This document shows positions 25,763 to 43,029 of a DNA stretch of 64,000 bases, one piece after another (within the stretch, counting starts at the first letter, position 1; each line of letters starts with the position of its first letter). Below the pieces are notes generated by a model. The model searched no databases, was not told the DNA's origin, and saw only the letters and a program-made list of their open reading frames with translations. Made by a program: the position numbers and the translations under genes. This stretch comes from Synchiropus splendidus (taxonomy: Eukaryota; Chordata; Actinopteri; Syngnathiformes; Callionymidae): assembly GCF_027744825.2 (NCBI RefSeq), contig NC_071349.1, positions 7,841,001 to 7,905,000 on the forward strand, read 5' to 3'.

Positions 25763-27017
25763 CGTAACATGCTTCTGAAACACTCTTTATGATGCACACA
25801 CACACACGCAGACGTTAGTCACTGATGTTCTTCATTACAGTCCCTGTGAAATGGGTCAATTTTTACAGTGGAATTTCTGAATAAATCTTCTCTACATGTA
25901 ATGCTTGTAATAATATGTCCATTAAACACGTAACCTGATGGGGTGAGTGAAGACTTTCACAGTATCTGTGTTCATGATGCCCTTGGTTATTATCTCAGTG
26001 GGTTTTGACTGCTGGTTTCATGTGCAAAAAAAATCTCAATGTATTTTACGTCAATCCGTCAAAATAGTGGCACAACAAGACTGACACAGACAACAAAGTG
26101 GTATATCCAAGCTTGGATGTTGTTCGTTGGGGTATGTGAATAAGCAGGAAGTGAGTCTGTCTGAGCTAAAAAATAAAATCTAAATGAAATAAAAAGAAAA
26201 GGATTACAGTTATGTTACAGCAAACAGCCGTCTCATGAAGTCTGGTTGCAGTCAGGAGGGATCGGCACGACAATCACATGACCAGCTTGTTGTCAGTCAT
26301 GGGCAGGAAGTGAACCAACTACTCTGGTGAGTCGAAGAGAGCAGGGTTGAGTAAAGCAGCAGGAAATGCTACACTGCTGAAGCCTTGTTTGAAAGGCTGA
26401 ATCTGCCTGCTTGGCTGGAGAGTTTGAGTGGAGACAGTTGTTTAAAGACAGAGAGGATCTAGTGCCGGTGTGGGGAGTGTTTAGGTGTATGTTGTTATGA
26501 CAAGAAAGAAGCGGAGAAGAAACACAGCCTGTTAAAGAAGTGTGAAACCATAAAGAGAGGGTGAAAGATACAGTGACAGATTCTGTCAAGACAAAGCACA
26601 TGCAGGGAGAGAGAGTCATCTTGTTTTTTTTCTGTTTCCTCCAGCAAGTTGCGTTGGTTTGTCTGTACAAGGTCAAAATAAGGGAGTGATCCGGATCACC
26701 GTCTGGTCCCAGGGATTTATTAGAGCAGCTTTTCAGCATTTTGATAGAGGATATTCTTTTAAAACAACGCTTGTAAATGTCCCTGGGAGATGTGTCAAGA
26801 GTGGACTGAAGCATCCACATGGAGTGGGGTCCCTGCAAGAAAAAAGTACTCCGTCTGTTGCCCTTTGTCCTTCATTCTCGAGAAAGAAAGTGACACTTTC
26901 TTCTTTTTTAAGTCAGACAGGGCATTTATTTGGGGTCTTCTGAGAGGCGTTCCCCTCATGACGGACACAACTTTAGGAATTTTGACGATGCTCTGACCAT
27001 GTTCATTTCTATTCTCT

Positions 27018-27043
27018 AATAATAATAATAATAATAATAATAA
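27018..27043. repeat. (AAT)n microsatellite
   Basis: A pure run of about eight AAT units followed by AAG units. Confidence 0.9.
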
Positions 27044-28931
27044 GAAGAAGCCCCTCTTCCTGGTGTCAGCACCGGCCCAGCCAAATGTGATGTTTTAAAG
27101 GGTTTTAAAATAAGACCAAAGGCAACTCCCTCCATGGTGCTGTAGACTTCATCCCCTCACACTCACTTTCACACACTCACTCTCCAGAGCTTCACTCCTC
27201 TACAATCCGCTGGCTGGGGTCATTTTTCACCCGTCTGCTGCGTCATTATGGAGGCAAACATGCACCATCACACAAGCTGTACGCAAAACATATCTCACAT
27301 TGATAGTCCGGCGTGTGTATGTGTGTGTGTAAGTGATCTGGGAGCGTTTGGGGAGCGCGGCGATAAGCTCAGTGTCACTGGCTCTCGTCATACTCCATGT
27401 TCCTTATCGGCTCGAAGCTCCGGAGATGGAATGAGCTCAAGAGAGGAAAAGGAGGGAAGAAAGGAAGATGGTGAGGAGGAAACCGGAGCTAAAAGTGAGG
27501 GATGTCGGAGGTGAGGAGGGGGATTTAAGGGTCTGCTGCACTAAAAGCATATGAGGAAGCAGAGCCAAGGCCGAGGTCATGACTCTCTCACGCACAAACA
27601 CACACACGTGTGCGAGCATGTGGACAGCGTGTGTGTGTCAGGGTTATCACCAGTGCTAAGGATGGGTGGTAATTGAATAATGACAGTAACGCCGCTGATG
27701 GATTACCTGTCACTCGGCTCCCGTCTCTCCCTCCATCACTGTCATGCTTCCGCCTCTCTCTCTCTCTCGCCTCGCAACCTTCGGGCAAATTGTCTGGCGT
27801 CCGAGCCGTCACCCGTTACAGCCGTGGTGAACGCACCGCACCTCGGTGAGTTCATGAAGCTCGTGGATCAATTTTACCTTCAAAGGTGGGAACGTTTCAG
27901 CTGCAGATGAGCAACAAGTTTGGAGCAACAATGGTTTCCGGTGCTCTGCTCCAGACGCCTACCCTCTGACCCAGGACATGCCGGAGAGAGCCACCAACTT
28001 TGGATACGTTCCACGTGAATCAGAAAAACAGCCCAAACCACTTTCTTAAACTGAATCCTGGAGGTATTGAATATGAATCAGCTTTACGAGTCATCGTAAC
28101 TGATGGTTCAACAGCTTTAGCTGACTGAAGAGCAAACCTGAATGAGGTTGAACTGTTAGTTGTGCAGAAGCAGCAGACGATGGAGAGTGATGGCGATCTG
28201 CTGCCGCGCTGTGCTTCAATCTTCTGTATCTGCCTGCTGCTAAATGGAGCCACTCCATCACCGACTCCCTGAAGGATTAATGTCGGGGATCAGCTGGAGC
28301 CTCAACTTTTCCATGCCGTGTCTTCTTCTGAGACCACCGACAGTCTTTGTGGCAGACCTTGACTCACCTGCCGAGGAGGAGCCGCCCACAGAAGGAGGCG
28401 GGAAGATCAAGGTGTCTTAGGCTGAGCCGTTCATCCACTGACGCTCCTGTTGCCTTCTCCACAACCAAGAAATGAAATGCAGCCCTCGTGTGAAACAGGG
28501 AGGGCGACATTTGTCTCAAGGACTTGTCCATGTTACATGACTCATCACTCAGCAGTCTTAATCTCATGACTTCCTGCTCCACGCTAGTTGGATAACTGGT
28601 CATTTGATACAGCGTCTATCATAAATTCAGTTGGAAGCATTTACACAGTACAAGCTGTGACTGTTGTGAGGGGCCATCATGCCTTAAGAAAGACAGCAAG
28701 AGAGGAGAGGGGGAAACCAAAAATAAACACCTATAAAGAGTCAATGTAAGTAAGGACATTAACACGCGTAAAAAGGCCACAAAATCTATAAAAATAATTC
28801 ATTTTACATGGATTTTATTTCAATGCAAATATAACAGAACTACTTTGAACTGGTGACGGCAAAAAAAACACAGTAAACACACCAGATGACTGGGCGACCC
28901 ATATGGTAATAAGGAATTATATACATATATA

Positions 28932-28935
<4 letters not shown>

Positions 28936-29010
<75 letters not shown>
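28936..29010. repeat. (TA)n microsatellite
   Basis: 75 bases of uninterrupted TA dinucleotide. Confidence 0.95.
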
Positions 29011-29011
<1 letters not shown>

Positions 29012-30018
29012 TGGACATTTCAATGAAAATCGTTTGGTAGTTTTTGAGATATTTGGATTATGCTAGCTGATAAACTCTGACAAAAACAGAACTTTCTCTG
29101 CGGCAGACTGTCAATATGGAGGTTTCATGAAAGGTTGTCACGACATCCCGACACAGAACCAGTTACTATGAAGGCTCCTCACTGCCTCTCTCAGCGCCGC
29201 CAGGTACCATTTACCTTCATCTTGTCCTGGTACCTTGAACGTAGCAGCAGAAGAATGTAATCTCCAGTCTTGGAGTGCACCGAAACCAAGCCTCTGCTTT
29301 ATCACTGATTGGGATTTCACTTTAGATGGGTTCCAAGGGCTTCACCGGTGATTAGGCTTCATAAAACACTGTCATTTTTAGGCTACTATATCTGCTCTTC
29401 TTTCTTTTGGACCATTCCAGATGGGGTTCCTGGTTCATGAAGCCTCATCTCTAGCCTTTGCCATATGTTCCATAGCAAGGGTTTGAGTATCCATCTCATG
29501 ACACACTCGGAGTGAAGAGAAGAAATGTTTATTCAAAGGAAACCAGCTCTTGGCATCAGCTTGTATAACTTCATCTCATTTCTACACCAAACATGTCAGA
29601 GAACGCCTCGCAAGTGTCGGGAAACCCTGCGTGCCAACGCTGCCAGTCTTTAATCCTTGGAACTGAAGAAAACATAAATGATGTTGTGACTATTTTAACA
29701 CCCCTTCAGCCTGCTAATTCACTGGTACATTTTTCTAAACACGACCAACTGTGCTGTCAAGTCTCCGTTCCAAACATGTCTTCTCAGTAGAATAACTCTC
29801 ATAAACATGTTGGTGTGTGCGCTTCTCTCTGCAGAGGAAAACATTTGGACCATAATTGTGAGAAAATAGCTCTTCAAATGCGCAGGAGGGTCAAGCAGGC
29901 CGGAACTCTGAGACAGGAAACACGAGGAGCTGGCACAGGCCGGCCCTCTGCACCAGGAGCGCAGTGATCCACACAAGTAATCTTATACAAGTCATGGGAA
30001 AGGCACAAATGCATTAAT

Positions 30019-30057
30019 GCACACACACACACACACTCTCTCTCACACACACACACG
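30019..30057. repeat. (CA)n/(CT)n compound microsatellite
   Basis: Two CA runs separated by a short CTCTCTCT block. Confidence 0.9.
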
Positions 30058-31353
30058 CTCTGTATAACATGCCAGACTTCCAATTATACTGGCTCTGGGA
30101 AAGACACAAACTCACACACAAACAGTAACTGAGACTTTCTAAGCTTGAAGTTAATAGCACCCAATTGTTCAGTGTCAGAGATCGACCCTGCAGAGGAGGG
30201 GGGCAGGAAGGGCCAAGCGAGGGGGACGTTCTCAGGGTCTAGGTACCAGATGTGCTCAGGGCTCAAATCGGTTTTCACAAATCAAACATGGCAAAATTGT
30301 TCTTCCTCGGACAAGCATTCATGTTTCGCTTAACTGACTCACTGATATTTCCTTCCTTTATTCCTAACGTCACCATTTTTAAGAGTCTCCACTGTAGCAA
30401 TATATGATGGATGCGGCGGGTGAAGCATCCACGGTTCATGTGCTTCTACAAGCTGGAGTCTATCCCAGCTACTTGGGGCTAGAGGCTGGGGGCTCCATGA
30501 ACATGTCGATGAACAAACATTCACGCATACACCAATGGAGAACTTAGGGTCACCAAATCATTTCTGTGTGCTTTTGAACTGCGGGAGGAAACCGGAGTAC
30601 ACAAGTATGATGTAGAAACTCGGTGTAGCGTGTAACAGTGTGATTGAATCCCTAAATGTAAATTAAAAATGTAAAAGGATGTGACTCAGGCACGGTCTCC
30701 GGACCCCGCTCTGGTCCTCATAGCATCAGGGTTCCTAGGAAATCAGCCCTTCCAGCCTGGGAGTCAAACCACATCCAACTACAGTCCAACTACAAACAAC
30801 CATCCCCTTCCAACAAAGTCCCTCTTTGCGGCTCTTGCGGGCCACAGTAAATGGCTGGGCCGGCCACATTTGGCCCCCAGGCCTCCAGTTTGATGTGTGC
30901 CTCAGACCGTAACTTCAGTTTTCGTCATGAGAGCACGTCACAACAAAAGCAGGTCGCTAAAATACGTCTGTCTCATCTGACCATTGGAGCACATCTGGTT
31001 CCGACAGAGCTGGAAATGAGGTTTGTTTTCCCTAGAAACAGGTCTTTGTGAAATAAGAAACCAATGCTTTTTCTATGCTTCTTTCCCATAGTCTGATGGG
31101 ATGCAAATGGGATGTAAGGGATTAATAGCCTCAACTGTATTCTATCATGTTGGCCAACAAATGAGGAGAGAGAAGATGGAGGAGAGGCAGCAGTAATGGG
31201 AGGAAGAAAGGGGAGGAAGGGCTGAATACAAGCACCAAATAGGAAGAGGGAGGCAGAGTGAGAGATACAGATGGCAGGGAGGGAAGGCAGAACGGGAGGA
31301 CGGCAGAGAGATTGGGTGGAAGTTGATGCGCTGGATGTCTTCCTCCTGTTCCA

Positions 31354-34300
31354 TCAGCAGAAGCCTGTTAGAGGAAGAGAGCCATAATGAGAACAGCTGC
31401 AGAGGAGACAAACAAACCGAGCGGCTTGTCGTACCCTCACACTCGAAGGCCTGAAGCACGGCGGTGTAAGAGCGGCCCAGCCAGGAGGCGCAGCTCCCCA
31501 CCACCCTCTGCAGGTGGTGGGTGGCGTCGCTGAAGAGCAGATCGGGTTCGGCGTAGCCCGCCGAGCTGAACAGACGGAAGCCCTCGGTGGCGTTGCCAAA
31601 CACGTTCTGCGGGACGGAAAATGTGACAGCGCTGACGATGGTACGCTCCGGCATAAGTGCCGCGGTGGTGATGTTGTCCACCGAGGCGAAGCAACAAACC
31701 CACCTGCAGCCGCTCCAGGAACTTCCAGACGCGGCATTTATCCTCCAGCCGAACCACCACGCCATTAGCAGGTACCGCCGCCAGGTGGCAATGCTGGAAC
31801 TCATCCAGCCCCGCGTCGGTACCATCTGGACACAGGAGCTTCAGATCTTCTAGCTCCAAGTCCAGGGCCCATGATTCCTGGTTCTTTCCTTCGTGAAGCA
31901 GAGAAGCCAGTCAGTTGAAGAGCAGAGGGACCAGTCAAAGCACACCTGACTTCAGGGGGGCCGCACACCATTTTCGCCCCTCAATCTATTACTTGCTTCG
32001 CTGTATGTGATAGTCCAGTTCAAGTCAACATTACTATTCACCAGGATGTTTTCAAAACTCTTCTCAGAGAGAAGTAAATGTTGATCCAACAGCACCCAGC
32101 AGACATGACCCCTCTGCATGATCTGAGCCTCACCGTGACGCCGTCAGCTGCGTCCTATTTTGACTGTAAACAGCTCTGGTGGGTCTGTGCCTCGCAAATG
32201 TCAAAGTTATTCCAAGTACTCAGCTGGTCACTGGCAGAGAAACAGAGCAGCTGGGCCGATAATGATCACTATTCATTTAGGATGCTGGCCTAAGTGGCGC
32301 GGCAGTTACAGGGACGCGTTTCCTGCCCAGATCCGGCGCTCTTTAAATCTCCGTCAACAGTGACACCCAGTGGTGGGAGCTGCATCTGCAGCTAGGTATA
32401 TAGTTCATCATGTCGTCACTGACCGTCAAGATTCTCATATATGGTCGTGTGCTTGATGAACGCCACGTCACCGAGATTCTCTGCCACACACCTGAAGGAG
32501 GAAAAGGGAGAGAAATTAATTTGGATTTCTGATATACAACTTAAATAATATTATTACACTACACACACAGAGGAATAGATTTAATTCAAGTGAAGTTAAT
32601 GTCTCAAATGTCTCATTTTTATGTGATGCTTCGGTATATTGCTGTGCAACTGTGGAACCGGTCAAGATTTCTGACCCAGCTTGGAAGCATTCCAACCTAA
32701 ATTTGATATCATGGGTCAGTTTGAAGTCGAGTTTCAGCTCGCTCGTCATTCAGTACTGTTTTCTAGCTTCATGATTCCTTCATAAAACATACATTTGTGT
32801 GGACACATGCCAGTCGCAGCGTGGTGTACCTCAGGGCTCCGGCCTCTCCGTAGTGTCTCTCTCTGTGGTTGTTGGCACAAATGTGTCGGTCATTCTCGTC
32901 GCCGATACAGGCCTCGCACAGGTTCTTGGGGTTGTTTCCGCGCGGGTCGTGTTTGGGGTCCTTGACTCCTGGCACACAGCTGTAACCAAAGAACTGCCCC
33001 ACAGCTGTGGAGGAGGGGCATGAAGGGGTGATAGCTGTCAGTCAAACAACTACCATTTCGTCTGTAAATATGACGTCAACGATGGAAAAATGAAATGAAC
33101 TAAGTCCTGCTACTTCATGAGCTTTTTCTCATACGTTTTGCGAGTGTTTTAATACAGTGGTAGCAGTGGAATGTCCCGGACGGAGTTCGAACAAACATTT
33201 CGAGATTTTTATGCTTCGGATTTCGAACGAAAATCCAGAACTCGAACGCCCCTGAAAAAAAGACGGAAAAAACGTAACGCATGGACCGATCAGCTGACCC
33301 ACGACGCGCTTTGTTATTGTGTATAACGCAGCCTCTGTATGCAGACGGGTCCCGTTAGCTACATTTACTGACTGTTTTTTCTTCATATTGAGGTGTAAAA
33401 CCTTTCCTGTCTCCACACTGGACCATGGTAGAGTGTCACAGGGGAGGTGCTCGCTCTCCACACCTCCGAGGCTGGAGCGCACACTCCAGGGTTTGATGTC
33501 CTGTTGTCAGGGATGAGGCGAGTCTCGGACAGAGCGTTGCTTGGTTTATGACTTTGTCACAGCCAAACTGCACAGAAGCGCACATTCAGAGCTGGACACG
33601 CACCGGCCACCTCTTCACTTCTGGAGAGACGTCACTCACTCGGCAACCCCTCCCACATGCAGCGGCCACACACATAGAGGAACAGCGCACCTGCAGCAGA
33701 CACTCTACATTCACTCCTACAAAAGCCTGTTTTAAGGCTTGGAACACATTATTTCTTTTTCCATTTATTATTATGGGAAAAATGGATTCATATTTCAAAC
33801 AAATCGCTCCTCGGATTGTGGTCGAGAACCGAGGTACCACTGTATATGCTTCATTAATGTGTGGAAATGTTGGCCTTTGCCAGAGTCTCAAGATCTTGTT
33901 TAATATTTGAACTTTCTGATAACATAAATGGCTCAATGGTGGATATACTGAAGCGAGAGCCTCACCCCTGGGGAAGTTGCACTGCTCCCCCACACTGATC
34001 TGGGACGTGTTGACCAGGTAGCCGATGGGTACCGTCCAGCCCACCGTGGTCCTCATCCCGGGGTGGCAGGAGCTGCGCTCGTGCATCTCCAGCAGGGACA
34101 GGTCCGATGAGGAGCGTCGGGCCATGGCTACCACGTAGTAGCTGATCCCGTCTAGGTTCAGATAAACACCGTCATTTCTCGAGCAACACTCTCCAGGTGA
34201 GCTGTGGCAGTGCCACCCACCAACTCCGTTGTGGGACTCCCCTGCAGCCAGCTCCAGGCCATGACAAAGACTGGCCGCGTAGATGTCGTCGGCAAACATG

Positions 34301-35702
34301 GAGGCCGCGTCTGCCGTGCCATTCTGAGGGAACAGCGGTGTTTATGATTCAGGAAATGGTTTCCACTCAAACTAAAGCTCTCATCCTCCCCAAAGTGTCC
34401 GACACTCTAACACCAGGCTGCAATAGTAGAAACAACTAAGCTGTAACAGGAACATCAAAATATCCAGGAGCGTTTTTCTTTCTCTTTGCCTCATATAACT
34501 GAACTAAAAAACTAAAAAATTAGCAGAGGATCAATGAGATTGGTAAATTAAAAAATATCCAGAATGAATAATTCAAAGTAGAGATTTTTAAAGTAAATGA
34601 AAATGTACATTTCAGTGAAGTAAAAACTATGAAAAGCGAGATGAAATAAAATGAGATAATAATAATAATAAAAATACATTGAGACACTCTGCTGGACAAT
34701 AATAAAGCTAAGCAATATTGTGTGTATTTGCTTTTTACACTGTATTTGGATCACCATTGTCAGTAAACATACACGGGTGCTCAGTAACATTTCATGAACC
34801 GACTGCAGACCGGCTTTCAAACAGCCGCGGGGAGACAGGAGGGTGATGAGCTCTCATCCATGTCAGAGAGGACACCCCTCCCCTGAAATGAAACATCACT
34901 GATGGACACCATCTGCAGAGTCATGTGGACGTGAACATTAGTTCAGTAAACATCGGCTTAAACACATGTCTGCACACTGGGTTACTGGTGACTGAAAGTG
35001 AAGCAAAAATTTATTTCAATAAGAACAAATATTGACTCCTGTTCTCTCTCTTCAAGCCATGAAGCAACTTAAAAACAATGCCATGATATGATCACATCAT
35101 TCTTCAGTCATAATCTACGGTGGGACACAAGCGGACTGAGCAGAAAATGAAGTCTGAGAACACCTTGGCAAGACTGGTGATGTTTAGCAGAGCAAAATCC
35201 TTGAAAGTTAATATATAAATAAAGAGCCAGACTAAAGACTGTCAATACACATAACAGGAAGAGGTGGTTTCTCGCTTGTTTGCTTCTAAAATTGAGCGTC
35301 AAAAAACTATGATGACTTGAGTTCTGCACTGTAAAGTGAGGACCCTGGTGACTAGCAGCTCACAATCATTCGTCATGTTGAAGGTGAAGAAGTTAAAAGT
35401 ATGAAGGTGAAAAGAGCTCCCTCTTCCTACCTTTATCTTGTCCATACAATCCCTCGCGTCCAGTCCCCGAACACACTCCAAAGTTCCTCTTATATTCCGA
35501 GCAGTGGCGTTGCCAGCCAGGTCAAGACACTTCTGCAGCTCCGCATCCGAGACCACACACCAGGACACTGAAGCAAAGTGAAGGTGAGCCACTATCATGC
35601 AGCCATGCTGGATTATTGTGAGGAAAATCTACCTGTCGCCTTATGGTGGGACGCACAAGAGACCAGCAGGAGAGGCAGCAGCAGGAAAGCCTCCAGCTCC
35701 AT
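31354..35702 (-). CDS. otomp: otolith matrix protein 1 (single-lobe transferrin-like)
   Basis: Nine coding exons on the minus strand: 35633-35702, 35431-35567, 34221-34323, 33966-34151, 32830-33004, 32424-32491, 31704-31888, 31435-31606 and 31354-31364. All splice GT-AG and stay in phase, giving 368 aa. A signal peptide (about 1-18) is followed by one transferrin lobe. Recognisable blocks are WCVVS (start of lobe), YYVVA, GWTVPIG, NPKNLCEACIGDE, GDVAFIKHTT, CHLAAVPAN and LLFSDATHHL. The length and the close match to the fish OMP-1/melanotransferrin family, with no second lobe, identify it as the secreted otolith matrix protein that is deposited with otolin in the inner ear otolith. By alignment with human transferrin, two of four iron ligands and two anion contacts are replaced, so iron binding is probably lost. 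Intron 3 is only 69 bp and lacks stops. Intron 4 holds a MITE. Confidence 0.93.
33155..33842 (+). mobile_element. pogo-like MITE, copy C, inside otomp intron 4
   Basis: The element starts CAGTGGTAGCAGTGG, whose tip is slightly rearranged, and ends GAGGTACCACTG, flanked by TA (33153-33154 and 33843-33844). It is colinear with copy A and the reverse of copy B. It makes up about 70% of otomp intron 4 (33005-33965). Confidence 0.85.
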
Positions 35703-35789
35703 GATGACTGTGGTGGGACACTCGCTCGGACAGGACGCGAGAGGATTTTATCCAGAGAAAAAAAAGTCCCTGGCTTGACCCGTCCACAT

Positions 35790-35795
35790 CTTATA
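35790..35795 (-). promoter_or_regulatory. candidate TATA box of otomp
   Basis: On the minus strand a TATAAG hexamer lies about 90 bp upstream of the otomp start codon. That leaves room for a transcription start about 30 bp downstream and a short 5' UTR. It is assigned from position and sequence only. Confidence 0.45.
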
Positions 35796-35799
35796 CCAC

Positions 35800-38078
35800 A
35801 GTCCTGTGTGGAGGGGGACAAGTGGGTGTCATGAGAATAAAACAGGACTTTATTCCCCCTCTGGAGATAATCCTGGCGCTGTCTCATGATAGCTGGATAG
35901 AGTTCCCGCCTTGAGACTGGAGAAGGTGCGGGGGGGGGTGTCTGGGAGCGGTTGGGGTCACCTGGAACAGGGGTCTTTAATTAAAAAAGGCTTTAGACAA
36001 TGTGTCTCTGTGTGTGAGTAGATACGGGCCAGCTCAGATCCGAGTCACTGGAGACTGAAGCCCCGGGTGGAGCGGGAACAAACAGCAGGCGATTGTTCGA
36101 GTCCCACTGGAGGGAAACATTCGATCCAAGTCTTCCTCTCCTCTGTCTCTGGACACACATTCCGAGATCACTCTTACACACACTGAGCCAACACTGAACT
36201 AGAGCGAAACAGTTTGGTCTGGTGGATGGTGTTTGTTCCCTTGATGTATTGATCTTTCTGGGTGACAGTAGCTCAGGTGGTGAAGTGGGTTGTTGGCTGT
36301 GGTGGAGTCCAAGGCAAGAGACTGGACCCTCCATGTGAATACATTCTGCTGGTGGTTGGCTTCCAATGTAGCGTCCCACCTCTGGTGTGGCTGAGGTATG
36401 GATGCATGATGGCTTCTGTTCCTGTATGAATGTGTTATCTATTATTCCTCTCACAACTGTGCTTTGTTTTGGGGGGTCACACACGTACACTGGTGTGGAA
36501 ACTGCCAGCAGCACTGAAATCCCAGAATTCCATTCTGTCTAATTCTACTGAAGGCAACAAACCAACATTTGGTCTTTAGTTTAACAGAAGCTTGGGTCAA
36601 GTAAAATTAGGAAAGTCTAATTTAGAGCAAGATCTGCAGATGATGGCAGTCAACCGTTGCACAACAGGGAAACTGGGTTTTGACCTTTGACCCATGAAAC
36701 GATGGGAAAGGAACAAAAATGATCCTCCAGCCATGGATGATGATAGTGGGTGAAGGTCTCCCATCCTACGGTGGGTCGGCCACAAGGTCTTTGGTCTGGT
36801 GTTGCCTTGTGAAGACGTTGTGCCCCAGTGCCGAGCCTGAACTCAGAAGTGCACCCAGTAAAAATGAATGAATGGCGTCCCATCATGACTCACCTCCGAC
36901 TGTCCCCCACAAATGAATGGTGCCCTGTTGGTAGTCTGATCAACATGGGAGATTAAAAGGCCACACACACAGCTTTAAAACGTTTCATCTGATACCTGAC
37001 AGGGGATTTGTAGGACTACGACTTTTTTGTTCTGTATTCAAACCCCGACTTTTGTCCTAGTTCTGTTCTCGAACAGTAGGTGGCAGTAAGCAGCAGTAAC
37101 TCGCTGTCGCCGCCGCTGAGCCGGTAGAAGAAGAGCGGAATGTTTTGGTGACAGGGAGGAGATGCGGGTGGGTTGGGCTGCGGCTCCCCTCGGCTTTTAT
37201 TAACCACACAGTCCGACTCAAACCCGACCTACGGATTCACAAAGAGTACACGATGAGCTAGGACACCCACAAGCAAAGTGCCAGGTACGAGTTTATCTTT
37301 TATGTCTTACGGAGCGCGGTGTTGCTATTAGCAGCTAGTTTAGCCGCCGGAGCTAACGGGGAAGCAGCGGAGACGCTGGCGCCTGTCAGGCGCCTCTCTC
37401 CGGCTATTAAAACCCCCGCGTAATGGCCTCTTGGCTCCTGCAGATGGCCTCTCCCTTCGTCTGTACTCTCCAGGGAAAAAGCACCGATACATTGCTTTTT
37501 GTTACGCAATTAAAACCGGTGTAGTTGTGATGGAACATGGTAGCATGTTAGCAACGCTGTAAACATCACGTTCGAGACGTAATTTACTTCTATGATGTTT
37601 AAATAGTGTCAGATACGCTGCCATTATGGATGAGAACAGTTCAGGTTCGTGCCATACCACCGACTCTTTACCTTTACTACGCAAGAAATTGCTGTTAGCA
37701 ATTAGACCTCAGTGTGATGAATGAAGTACAGTTTCAAAATACCCCGTGATATATGTAATATTGAAATTGTAGCGTTTCCTTTGAATTGACACCCTGCAAA
37801 CATATTGGTTTCACTAGTTGCATAAAACATTCTCAAACTAGAGCAGTGGTTTTGGAAATCTGGTTCTGGTTATCTTCTGTCAATTCAGTCTGGAGAAACG
37901 ACTACTACTAGCCCTTAAAAGGGTTTCTTAACGTAAGTGCAGCACGTCATTTGGAGGATCAAACTGTTGTGAAGATTTATTTGAGTCATTGTCAAGACTT
38001 TGTCATGTTTGGAGGAAGGGTAGCGTCAAAGATCTGACATACATCTTCCGTTCGTGTCCTCCTGCAGTGCACTGAACC
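35800..38078. other. intergenic region between divergent otomp and the ACVR1-like gene
   Basis: No protein-coding exon is recognised. 37090-37450 is GC- and CpG-rich compared with its flanks and probably contains the promoter and a non-coding first exon of the ACVR1-like gene. No 5' UTR exon boundary can be fixed. A 173-codon minus-strand frame at 35993-36514 has no recognisable features. Confidence 0.45.
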
Positions 38079-42308
<4,230 letters not shown>

Positions 42309-42975
42309 GACGCCGCGTGTGGGGAGTCTGGTCCAGAGAGTTGGACGACTTGGCTCGGAGACAGACTGCCAACGGTTCCACTCTGGACGGTGACAGAGAC
42401 CACGGCTCATGTTCTCTTCGACAAGTGTCTGCTGCAATTCTGATCCCCAGCTGTTAGTGGTCGGTTGTCATGGCGACCCGCTGTCGGGTCCAGTCCACTT
42501 GTGCACACTGAACTTCAGAGCTTTCTGTTCTCCACATTTACAAGCACACAGAGTAGAGCTGGGTCAGAACTGGGCCTGAAGCTGGACAGAACCAGAGGAA
42601 GCAGTGGGACTCTCCAACTGTGACTCAGCCGGAGTTTTATTCGCCAACATGCTCAACTGCTGCTCATGTAAAGAGCGTCATGGTGAAGCACAACTTGGAT
42701 CAGCGCCTCTCTGGTTCAGTGCACATGGGGACTGGACCTGAGACACCCGAGGAGGAGAGCCAACCCCAGAGTTTCTCTGCCGGCGCCACGTCAGAGGAAC
42801 ATATGTACTCGGCAAGACTTTGTTTTCTCGCTCATGTGTCGGTGTGTGGAAGTACAGCAGTAGGAACTAGTGCGTGTCTGATCATGAGGAAGCGCTTCTG
42901 TCGGAAGCCCCGCTCACTTCATTGTTTCTGTCCATCCATGCAGACTTTGTTTTGAAATGTTTTTTTTTTATATGT

Positions 42976-42981
42976 AATAAA
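42976..42981 (+). terminator. poly(A) signal of the ACVR1-like gene
   Basis: AATAAA lies 668 bp after the stop codon in the correct orientation and is followed by a T/GT-rich stretch (TTTGTCTGCTGTGTT). Confidence 0.7.
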
Positions 42982-43029
42982 ATGTTTACTGCTCTTTTGT
43001 CTGCTGTGTTACACACATACTGGTGACAA

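Larger units (their letters stand above)
25800..31353. other. gene-free stretch with microsatellites and repeat fragments
   Basis: No exon is recognised. It contains (AAT)n at 27018-27043, a long (TA)n at 28936-29010 and a (CA)n/(CT)n run at about 30019-30057. About 30430-30640 resembles the widespread teleost repeat that contains GTGGGAGGAAACCGGAGTA-like sequence, here diverged. About 30850-30900 (GGCCCCCAGGCCTCCAG) resembles the end of a hAT element. The 3' UTR of otomp extends into its right end by an unknown distance. Confidence 0.5.

Noticed and set aside
31145..31859. Long minus-strand frames of 226 and 140 codons in the otomp 3' region
   Set aside because: They run across real otomp exons and introns. 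One is in the wrong frame, and the other is the true exon frame extended through an intron.
33586..34299. 237-codon minus-strand frame
   Set aside because: It is otomp exons 3 and 4 joined by the stop-free 69-bp intron 3 and then read on through intron 4 into the MITE. The N-terminal part is real, but the tail is not.
35993..36514. 173-codon frame on the minus strand upstream of otomp
   Set aside because: No signal, domain or splice context that I recognise. Composition looks random, and a single frame of this size can arise by chance in 64 kb.
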